Below are positions 1 to 5,048 of a stretch of DNA of 5,391 nt, piece after piece. The notes under the pieces are model-generated. The model was not told the origin of the DNA and did no database searches. It saw nothing but the letters and a program-made list of their open reading frames with translations. A program made the position numbers and the translations under genes. How positions within the stretch are numbered: the stretch's first letter is position 1; the number at the start of each line of letters is the position of its first letter. Location of the stretch: positions 1 to 5,391 of the forward strand of contig JACCTF010000191.1 of assembly GCA_013812565.1 (NCBI GenBank). Direction: 5' to 3'. This DNA is from Pyrinomonadaceae bacterium (GTDB lineage: Bacteria; Acidobacteriota; Blastocatellia; Pyrinomonadales; Pyrinomonadaceae).

Positions 1-24
1 CATTGCGGCCTCCTTGAAAGGCCG
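1..24 (-). promoter_or_regulatory. Ribosome-binding site and possible start codon of a gene leaving the window, within a small hairpin
   Basis: On the minus strand an AAGGAGG (15 down to 9) precedes an ATG at 3-1 with a 5-nt spacer, which is a near-ideal Shine-Dalgarno arrangement. A 6-bp inverted repeat (CGGCCT at 6-11, AGGCCG at 19-24, 7-nt loop) covers it: AAGG lies in the loop and AGG in the stem. If used, it starts a third minus-strand gene 44 nt after the truncated VWA gene. The same frame is already open from the ATGATG at 51-46, so the start could lie further upstream. The alternative is that this stretch is the frameshifted continuation of the VWA gene, in which case the match is fortuitous. 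Nothing of the product can be seen. Confidence 0.4.
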
Positions 25-47
25 AATTATCGTGTAATGCACGGTCA

Positions 48-596
48 TCATTGTAAAGTGGTATCAGTGCTCCGAATCGCCCTCTCCAGTTCTTCGCGAT
101 TGTTCGTCGGCGCGGCGAGCACCCTGACGGCGTTATCGAACGAAACCACCATCACACGATCTTCCGGACGCAGTTGATTGACAAAGGAGATGGCGGCCGC
201 CTGCATCTCTTCAAGGCGGAAGCGCGTCGAGCCGCTGGTATCGATCATCAACGCAACGGTAAAAGGCTTTTCGACGGAAGCGAAATAAGCGATCTCCTGT
301 GGAGCGCCGTCTTCAAACAGGCGAAAGTCTTCCCTGCGCAAATCCGGGATGTACTTGCCCTCACGATCCACCACTTTCAACGGCACCGTGACAAGCGTTG
401 TATCAACACGCACAACATCATCTTCGCCGATTTCTTCCGGCTCACTGCCAACGCCCTGTGGCGCTGACGATGTGGCGTTGACCGGTGGTTCCGAACTGCG
501 AGAAGTGGGGGCAGGCGTCTGCGCCTCCGTCCGTTGCACCCAACCGCCGAACAGAAACGAAAGATAGAGAAGGGCACTGACACTCAGCCGCTTCAT
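48..596 (-). CDS. Exported VWFA-related protein, short and probably truncated or frameshifted
   Basis: The 182-residue product opens with a Sec signal peptide (basic MKR, hydrophobic core at about 5-19, likely cleavage after TEA at 25). A Pro/Ser/Thr/Ala-rich linker follows to about 55. Residues 62-106 form a beta domain (LVTVPLKVVDREG, then EDFRLFEDG) shared with the upstream 791-residue protein. A VWA domain begins at 112 with VALMIDTSGS, giving the canonical metal-site residues D119, S121 and S123. VVSFDNAVRVLA (150-161) is the next core strand. The protein ends at 182, where about half of a normal VWA domain is still missing, including the later SDG strand. The stop is a double TGA TGA. 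The +1 frame past it reads LYND and, 13 residues after the Tyr, GGRN, resembling LYDA and PGRK of complete relatives. A frameshifted gene is therefore plausible. It likely shares a transcript with the upstream VWFA gene, 95 nt away; its own ribosome-binding site is weak. Ligand and partner are unknown. Confidence 0.8.
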   Translation of the reverse strand: MKRLSVSALLYLSFLFGGWVQRTEAQTPAPTSRSSEPPVNATSSAPQGVGSEPEEIGEDDVVRVDTTLVTVPLKVVDREGKYIPDLRREDFRLFEDGAPQEIAYFASVEKPFTVALMIDTSGSTRFRLEEMQAAAISFVNQLRPEDRVMVVSFDNAVRVLAAPTNNREELERAIRSTDTTLQ

Positions 597-649
597 CGGT
601 TTACCTGGTTTCTCTAAATGTCTTCAGCTACCAAAGCAAGACTGAAAAT

Positions 650-686
650 CCAAACATTCAAGCCAAACATTCAAGCCAAACTTTGG
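650..686. repeat. 13-bp tandem direct repeat ending in a short palindrome
   Basis: CCAAACATTCAAG occurs twice in exact tandem (650-662 and 663-675), followed by a partial third unit CCAAAC (676-681) that runs into TTTGG. The last part makes the odd palindrome CCAAACTTTGG (676-686). The array lies in the 95-nt spacer just downstream of the double TAG stop (694-689) of the 791-residue VWFA gene on the minus strand. There is no T-run to support an intrinsic terminator. It could be a protein-binding site or a slippage product. Confidence 0.8.
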
Positions 687-691
687 AACTA

Positions 692-3067
692 CTACTTGAC
701 AATCTCGAAGTCGATCCACTGCGCTACGGTGCGATGTTTCTCTTTAGCGAGTTGATCTGAAACGATCACTTGCAGAACGTACTCGCCGGGCGAAGCTTTT
801 GCGCCGAGCTGCATGCGCCCGCCGACCGGGATTCGCTTCATATCTGATTGTTGGTTAACGGCAAGCGGCGTCGGTTCACCTTCGTAGACAGGTTGGCCGT
901 CGCGAAAAAGGCGCGCCTGTATCTGGAGCTGCGGAAGGCGCGTCGCCCGATCAAGTTGTGCGTTGTAGATCAAGTATGCGTAGTCGAGCCACATGCCCGG
1001 ACGAAGGCGGCGGATGGACGGCCCGGCTTGTGGATCAGACTCTGCGGCCTTCTCCGGCGTGCCATCGGATGCTTGCGACCCAGGAGCCGAAGCTTGTTGC
1101 TGCTGCGGAGAAGATGAAGCCGCTGGTGTTGGTTCCGTCGCTTTCGGCGTAGTCGTAGCAGCCGCGGACGTCTGCGGGTAATCCCCGCTGAGGACGATAC
1201 CCGACAAGGCGAGACGGTTTTTGCCGAGGTCCGGCACTTCGATAAACTGACTGGCGGAACCGATCTGTTCGGATGCGGCGTCGCGGACCGCGATCCGCAA
1301 CTGATAAGCCCCGGCTTTTTTGACGGGAACGTTAACTGAATAAGTAAGCCCGTATTGCAACAAGTTGCGATACGTGTCGTTGCGCACGCGGATCGTGTGT
1401 GAGCGGTTGGCTTCGTCAACAACCGTTTCGTTGCTTCCGAAGGTAACCGCAAACACATCGAACACCACTTTGTGCCAACCGTCCGCTTCTTCAACAAAAG
1501 AAAGATTGCGCCCATCGATATGAAGCATCGAACGCATGAACGAACCCGTTTGGCTGTCGTTGACGAACAACGAGGTGAGTCGCAGATTGATGTTGCCGGA
1601 AGTGAACGGTGAGTTCAGCGCCGCGATCAATCGCTGCTGCGGCGTGCGTTGAACCGGGCGCGCTGCTTCGGTGGGCACCCCGTAGAAACCCGTGCGCGAA
1701 CGAACGCGCAGCCCCGGTCGTTTCACACGCACGTTGATCTTGTGGAAGCGCCTTCGACCCGAAGCTTCGTCAAAAGTCGATTTTTCGGGTCGGTAGCCGA
1801 TCAGGTAATACCCGCGCTGATCATCAAGCACGCGGCGCATGCCCCGCGCGAGGTCGTTCGTTTCGCGGATGAAGAAACCGCCGGTCTGCTGAGCCAGATA
1901 GTTCAAACCGTCTTGCGATGCGAAGTATTCGTCGCGGCGGCCAGTCAAGCGCGCTCCGACCTCTTGGGGTGACAGATCAGACGTATTATCTGCCGCCGTC
2001 AGACTGAGCGTCTGCAAACCGCGCGCGTCCATCGTGTAGATTACGACGGAAGCGCGGTTCGCTAAATCTGTCAGAAGACGTAGAGAGTCGAGCACGCGGC
2101 TCGATTGGATGTCGCGGCTGCGGCGACCACTCGCGACGGTTCCCGACTGCATCGCGTCCCGTCCGGCCAGGTTGAACATGCGTATGCCGTCAGACACCAA
2201 CAGTACGGATTTTCTTCCGGGCAGTTCCCTCATGCCGCGTACCACGAAGTTGATCGCGCCGAGTGTGCCGACCGAGAAAATATCCTGACGAAGCTGATCC
2301 AGTTCCTCGTCCGCCCCAACGTTATCAATCGACCGCCGGGATCCTTCCACGCCGGCAGGCAGTCCGGCCCCAGACCTGCGGTTCAGTCGCTCAAGCGGAT
2401 CAAGCCCGATGGCCGAGAAGGCGCTTATGCCGCCGCGTCCGAATGGATACCAGCGCACTCGTTCGATAGCCGCATAAAGTTGGCGCTTGTCTGAAGTAAA
2501 CTGCTGCAAAGCTCCGGCACCGGCGCTCGTGCGAATGATGGCGACTAAATCGCCCGTTTGTATTTGCTGATCAACAAACTTCTTCAAAGCTTGCCGCACA
2601 AAAGCCGTGCTCTCAAACGACAATCCGAGATCGTCAACGATCACGGCCATCGTGCGGCGCACTTGATCGGGGCGCAGACGAACGGGGGACGCGAGCGAGG
2701 GCGCTCGTTCGCGTGAACCGGAAGCGATTGGCGGTGCTGGTTGCGGAGCGGCAGAATCAACTAAGACGTAGGAGAAACTTGTAATCTCCTGCGAGCGGTC
2801 GTCCTCGAAAATGTCAAAGTCTTCGGCGCGCAGATCAGTCACCGGATTTCCTTGGCGGTCTGTGACCACCGCATCCACCTGCACGAGATTGGTTGAGATG
2901 CGCACTACTTCATCACCATCGTCGGGCGCGCTTGGCTGTTGCGGCGACGATGGTGATGAAGATGCTGATGGCGTGGCGGCGGTCGAACGCTGCGCCGTGA
3001 TCGGAGTTGGAAGCAATGAAAGCATTACGAAGATGAGAGTAAGAAGAAAAGAGAATGTCTTGTTCAT
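692..3067 (-). CDS. Large exported protein with VWFA-related acidobacterial domain
   Basis: The 791-residue product starts with a Sec signal peptide (hydrophobic core about 5-18, likely cleavage after ITA at 25) without a lipobox Cys, so it is probably periplasmic or secreted. A Ser/Pro/Gln linker (27-52) is followed by a beta domain (53-100) with LVQVDAVVTDRQG and EDFDIFEDD. The VWFA-related domain covers about 139-465: AVIVDDLGLSF (141-151) replaces the canonical DxSxS strand, LPGRKSVLLVSDG lies at 282-294, YTMDARGL at 344-351 and YYLIGYRP at 420-427, and it closes with RSRTGFYG (457-463). This order and wording match the acidobacterial VWFA family (TIGR03436, from memory). A beta-rich region (about 485-625), an Ala/Thr/Gln-rich linker (about 633-685) and a terminal beta domain (about 688-791, with GEYVLQVIVSD) follow. 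The start is the first Met before an intact signal peptide; its ribosome-binding site is weak (GGATCAGG). Adhesion or protein-complex roles are guesses; no enzyme motif is visible. Confidence 0.9.
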   Translation of the reverse strand: MNKTFSFLLTLIFVMLSLLPTPITAQRSTAATPSASSSPSSPQQPSAPDDGDEVVRISTNLVQVDAVVTDRQGNPVTDLRAEDFDIFEDDRSQEITSFSYVLVDSAAPQPAPPIASGSRERAPSLASPVRLRPDQVRRTMAVIVDDLGLSFESTAFVRQALKKFVDQQIQTGDLVAIIRTSAGAGALQQFTSDKRQLYAAIERVRWYPFGRGGISAFSAIGLDPLERLNRRSGAGLPAGVEGSRRSIDNVGADEELDQLRQDIFSVGTLGAINFVVRGMRELPGRKSVLLVSDGIRMFNLAGRDAMQSGTVASGRRSRDIQSSRVLDSLRLLTDLANRASVVIYTMDARGLQTLSLTAADNTSDLSPQEVGARLTGRRDEYFASQDGLNYLAQQTGGFFIRETNDLARGMRRVLDDQRGYYLIGYRPEKSTFDEASGRRRFHKINVRVKRPGLRVRSRTGFYGVPTEAARPVQRTPQQRLIAALNSPFTSGNINLRLTSLFVNDSQTGSFMRSMLHIDGRNLSFVEEADGWHKVVFDVFAVTFGSNETVVDEANRSHTIRVRNDTYRNLLQYGLTYSVNVPVKKAGAYQLRIAVRDAASEQIGSASQFIEVPDLGKNRLALSGIVLSGDYPQTSAAATTTPKATEPTPAASSSPQQQQASAPGSQASDGTPEKAAESDPQAGPSIRRLRPGMWLDYAYLIYNAQLDRATRLPQLQIQARLFRDGQPVYEGEPTPLAVNQQSDMKRIPVGGRMQLGAKASPGEYVLQVIVSDQLAKEKHRTVAQWIDFEIVK
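2689..2714. repeat. Short inverted repeat inside the VWFA gene
   Basis: ACGCGAGCGAG (2689-2699) faces CTCGTTCGCGT (2704-2714) across a 4-nt loop. Ten of eleven positions are complementary; the remaining pair is G-T. It lies in codons for the linker around residues 118-127 (SGSRERAPSL region) of the 791-residue protein. GC-rich coding sequence makes short stems like this fairly likely by chance. Confidence 0.6.
2908..2961. repeat. Perfect 17-bp inverted repeat inside the VWFA coding sequence
   Basis: The arms at 2908-2924 (CTTCATCACCATCGTCG) and 2945-2961 are exact reverse complements with a 20-nt loop. In the minus-strand gene they encode the SSSPSS part of the post-signal linker (near residues 36-41) and the acidic DDGDE run (near 49-53). 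The first arm begins about 106 nt into the message, just past the signal-peptide codons. A folded mRNA would have a strong hairpin there. Confidence 0.9.
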
Positions 3068-3201
3068 AACCTGATCCGTGTAAACGCGGCCTGCTGCAGT
3101 GTGAGTGGATTAATCAATGACCAACTTAGTTCCGTTAGCGTTCTGCAAATGAATATGAGATGCTTCGGCGCAAAAAAATAAAGATCAATTTGGAGAAGAT
3201 T
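3068..3201. promoter_or_regulatory. Divergent spacer expected to hold both promoters
   Basis: This 134-nt spacer separates the minus-strand VWFA genes from the plus-strand FKBP gene, so promoters for both are expected here. I could not identify a convincing -35/-10 pair on either strand. Visible details are an 8-bp palindrome GATTAATC (3108-3115) and a run of seven A (3172-3178) in the FKBP leader. The location is inferred from gene orientation, not from recognised promoter elements. Confidence 0.45.
3192..3198 (+). promoter_or_regulatory. Ribosome-binding site deciding the FKBP start
   Basis: GGAGAAG lies just upstream of the ATG at 3202, with 6 nt between GGAG and the start codon. The in-frame upstream ATG at 3160 has no such site and would add a basic 14-residue leader unlike this family, so 3202 is the preferred start. 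Confidence 0.75.
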
Positions 3202-3642
3202 ATGCCAGAGCAAGCAAAAAACGGCGATACTGTGCGCGTTTACTACACGGGGCGACTAGAGAGCGGCGAGGTCTTCGATTCTTCCACGGAGGGCGACCCC
3301 TTTGAGTTTGAAGTCGGGGCGGGCGAGGTCATCGTTGGATTCGACGATGGCGTGCAGGGCATGCAGGTCGGCGACCGCAGAACAATTGAAATTGAAGTCG
3401 ACGATGCCTATGGTCAAAGAGTGGAGGCGCTAACGCAAATGGTTCCGCGCGAAGGTCTGAGGCTTGAGACGGAGCCGAGCGTCGGCATGAATGTGATTTT
3501 ACAACTTCCTGATGGAAACGAGATTCCGGTCGCCATCACCGAAGTCACAGAAGACCACGTGACTTTGGACGCCAACCACCCGCTCGCCGGGCGCAAGCTG
3601 ATCTTCGACATCGAACTCATCGCGCTTCAGCAAGAAGCATGA
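3202..3642 (+). CDS. SlyD-like FKBP-type peptidyl-prolyl cis-trans isomerase
   Basis: The 146-residue protein catalyses cis-trans isomerisation of prolyl bonds and, in this family, acts as a folding chaperone. No signal peptide is present, so it is expected in the cytoplasm. The FKBP half opens with NGDTVRVYYTGRLESGEVFDSS (7-28); the active-site-type segment VIVGFDDGVQGMQVGD (43-58) follows. The insert-in-flap region lies at about 70-120 (DAYGQRVE, then LPDGNEIPVAITEV). The SlyD/FkpB signature DANHPLAGRKLIFDIELI (123-140) closes the fold. The protein ends at QQEA and lacks the His/Cys-rich metal-binding tail of E. coli SlyD, so a nickel-handling role is not supported. It is transcribed alone, divergent from the VWFA genes and convergent with the NYN gene. 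Confidence 0.93.
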   Translation: MPEQAKNGDTVRVYYTGRLESGEVFDSSTEGDPFEFEVGAGEVIVGFDDGVQGMQVGDRRTIEIEVDDAYGQRVEALTQMVPREGLRLETEPSVGMNVILQLPDGNEIPVAITEVTEDHVTLDANHPLAGRKLIFDIELIALQQEA

Positions 3643-3651
3643 GAAAAGCAG

Positions 3652-3724
3652 GGAGACAGGAGACAGAATAAACGCGGCTTCCGCCATAACCTTCTGACTT
3701 TCGACTCCTGACTTCTTCTGTTTT
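3652..3724. repeat. Imperfect inverted heptad repeats between convergent genes
   Basis: The 90-nt spacer between the FKBP and NYN genes holds two exact GGAGACA units (3652-3665). About 25 nt later come three YYYYGAC heptads in register: TTCTGAC (3692), TTTCGAC (3699) and TCCTGAC (3706). The purine and pyrimidine sets are partly complementary: 3654-3664 pairs with 3703-3713 at 9 of 11 positions. TTTT follows at 3721-3724. It may act as a terminator region for the convergent genes, but the stem is imperfect. A small GCGG-CTT-CCGC stem lies between the arms (3674-3684). Confidence 0.65.
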
Positions 3725-3732
3725 ACCAGCCA

Positions 3733-4227
3733 TCACTTCTCCTCCTGATCATCCTCAGGAGCAACGCCGAAGTAACGCATCCACTCGCCCACTTCCTCTT
3801 TAGCCACGCTCTTAGCGCGCCCTGTGTCAGTAATCTTTTCTTCATCGCGTGCAACTGCGGCAATGCTGCGCTGAAAGTCACCAGCCGAGATGATCCGCGC
3901 ACCACAGCGGCGAACGTAATCAGCCAGCGCGCGATCCGAAGTGATAACCAGCAGCGTGCGCCGCTCACGCGATGCTTCAACCATCTGCTTGATACGCTCG
4001 TCCGCATTCGATCCACGCGCCCCGTAGAACACCTGCACTCCCTTGTAACTTGAGCCATCAGCAAAGAACTCATCCGGCGCGCCGTCAAACACAACCGCCA
4101 TGCGCACACGCTTCCTTTGCGTAAACAGAACAAGGTCCTCAAGCAAACGCCGCCGCGCGCCCACACGATCACGGTGCCACCCCACCCGCTGACCCATCAC
4201 GTTGTTGCCGTCGACAAGGTAAGACAT
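3733..4227 (-). CDS. YacP/Rae1-like NYN-domain ribonuclease
   Basis: The 164-residue protein matches the YacP-type NYN (PIN-like) family, whose Bacillus member Rae1 is a ribosome-associated endoribonuclease. The metal-binding acidic residues sit in the expected order: D6 in YLVDGNNVMG (3-12), D48 in MAVVFDGAPDE (43-53), D76 in SNADERIKQMV (73-83), and D98 in LLVITSDRALADYV (92-105). The C-terminus holds a helical EEVGEWMRYFG segment (144-154) and a charged tail. It has no signal peptide, so it is expected in the cytoplasm. It lies 86 nt after nth on the same strand and probably belongs to the bshA-nth operon, although a large hairpin separates them. The sequence before the ATG is pyrimidine-rich (CCTTGCTTTT) and has no Shine-Dalgarno site. 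Family is secure; that it cuts mRNA on ribosomes is inferred from Rae1. Confidence 0.87.
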   Translation of the reverse strand: MSYLVDGNNVMGQRVGWHRDRVGARRRLLEDLVLFTQRKRVRMAVVFDGAPDEFFADGSSYKGVQVFYGARGSNADERIKQMVEASRERRTLLVITSDRALADYVRRCGARIISAGDFQRSIAAVARDEEKITDTGRAKSVAKEEVGEWMRYFGVAPEDDQEEK

Positions 4228-4233
4228 AAAAGC

Positions 4234-4315
4234 AAGGATGAAGGATGAAGGCGGAGGGATGAAGTGAAGGCAAAAAAGCTGTCTGCTTCTTTTTCATCCT
4301 TCCGCCTTCATCCTT
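4234..4315. repeat. Heptad repeats forming a 23-bp inverted repeat between nth and the NYN gene
   Basis: The left side is a run of seven-base units: AAGGATG twice (4234, 4241), AAGGCGG (4248), AGGGATG (4255) and AAGTGAA (4262). The right side has TTCATCC (4293), TTCCGCC (4300) and TTCATCC (4307). The arms 4241-4263 and 4293-4315 are complementary at 22 of 23 positions; the exception is G4256 facing T4300, a G-U pair in a plus-strand transcript and A-C in the minus-strand one. The 29-nt loop contains a nested AAGC/GCTT stem. The right arm reaches two bases into the nth stop codon. On the minus-strand transcript it could terminate after nth or alter access to the NYN start; the sequence alone does not decide. 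Confidence 0.9.
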
Positions 4316-5048
4316 AAATTACAGTCTGTCCATAGTCACAGTATTCCACAATGGGGCAGTTCGTGCATTGTGGATCGCGTGGTCGGCAGAGCGTGCGACC
4401 GTGGCGGACGAGGTTGACGTGTAGCGAATAGAATTTACCCTTCGGCACAAGTTGGTTCATGATGTCGTGGGCGCGCTCATCCGTGCATTTTCGCGGGATA
4501 AGTCCGACGCGGCGAAGCGTGCGAAAGATGTGCGTGTCGAGCGGGAATATCTCTTTGCGACATGCGAAGAGCAGCGTGCAGGCGATGGTCTTCGGGCCGA
4601 TGCCGCGAAACTGTGCGAGGTACTGAGCGGCTTCTTCGGTCGGCATGTTGTGGAGAAAGGAGAGATCGATTGAGCCATGCCGCTCTTTAATCTGGCGCAG
4701 CAGGTTGCGGATCACGGCGGCCTTCTGATTGGCGAGGCCGCCTGAACGAATCGCTGCGGCAAGAGTTGCTTCGCGCGCACGAAGCACGGCGTCCCAGGTT
4801 GGGAATCGCTTTTTCAATTGAGTAAAGGCGCGATGGCTGTTGATGTCACTGGTGGCTTGCGAAAGGATAATTTGGATGAGCATGTAGAGCGGGTCGGAGA
4901 TGCGCTGGTTCTCCGGCACGCCGTAGGTGCGTTCGAGATTCTGGATGATGTAGTGAACAGGCTTTTCAACCACCGCCGCCACTGCCGTCTCTTTGGCGGG
5001 TGTGAGAGCCGATTCGGAAGTCGCCTTACAGGGCCAGGATGTGCTCAT
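4314..5048 (-). CDS. nth: Endonuclease III (base-excision repair DNA glycosylase/AP lyase)
   Basis: The 244-residue protein removes oxidised pyrimidines and cleaves the resulting abasic site. The HhH-GPD fold is clear: LIQIILSQATSD (57-68), then the helix-hairpin-helix FRGIGPKTIA (147-156) with catalytic Lys153, then PLDTHIFR (169-176) with catalytic Asp171. The [4Fe-4S] cluster ligands are complete as C221-x6-C228-x2-C231-x5-C237. E. coli Nth has 211 residues; the extra length here is a roughly 30-residue N-terminal stretch before VHYIIQNLERTYG. The ATG at 5048 is chosen because it overlaps the bshA stop by 23 nt, suggesting translational coupling. No good Shine-Dalgarno site precedes it, and an internal GTG start (for example at residue 23 or 26) is possible. 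Reading further upstream in frame only yields sequence antisense-free but out of frame within bshA, so a longer start is unlikely. Confidence 0.92.
   Translation of the reverse strand: MSTSWPCKATSESALTPAKETAVAAVVEKPVHYIIQNLERTYGVPENQRISDPLYMLIQIILSQATSDINSHRAFTQLKKRFPTWDAVLRAREATLAAAIRSGGLANQKAAVIRNLLRQIKERHGSIDLSFLHNMPTEEAAQYLAQFRGIGPKTIACTLLFACRKEIFPLDTHIFRTLRRVGLIPRKCTDERAHDIMNQLVPKGKFYSLHVNLVRHGRTLCRPRDPQCTNCPIVEYCDYGQTVI

Noticed and set aside
650..681. Tandem repeat as the beginning of a CRISPR array
   Set aside because: The units are 13 bp and directly abutting, with no spacers and no cas genes nearby.
970..1515. Open minus-strand frame of 181 codons overlapping the VWFA gene in another frame
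   Set aside because: The product is Arg/Leu/Ser-rich with no domain logic, while the VWFA frame is continuous with family-like sequence through the same stretch.
2105..2494. Open plus-strand frame of 129 codons opposite the large VWFA gene
   Set aside because: It is antisense to a well-supported VWFA domain, its product has no recognisable motifs, and GC-rich coding DNA often leaves such frames open.
3108..3115. GATTAATC palindrome in the divergent spacer as an operator
   Set aside because: It is only 8 bp with no second copy or extended symmetry, so it is not enough to call a regulator site.
3160..3201. Upstream ATG adding 14 residues to the FKBP protein
   Set aside because: It has no ribosome-binding site and adds an atypical basic leader; the ATG at 3202 has GGAG at good spacing.
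3542..3565. 7-bp inverted repeat AAGTCAC/GTGACTT in the FKBP gene
   Set aside because: A stem this short with a 10-nt loop is expected by chance in a window of this size.
3674..3684. GCGG-CTT-CCGC stem as an intrinsic terminator
   Set aside because: The stem is only 4 bp and no T-run follows on either strand.
3723..4172. Alternative minus-strand frame overlapping the NYN gene
   Set aside because: The overlapping NYN frame carries all expected acidic residues in order; this frame is Arg/Ser/Leu/Cys-rich and featureless.
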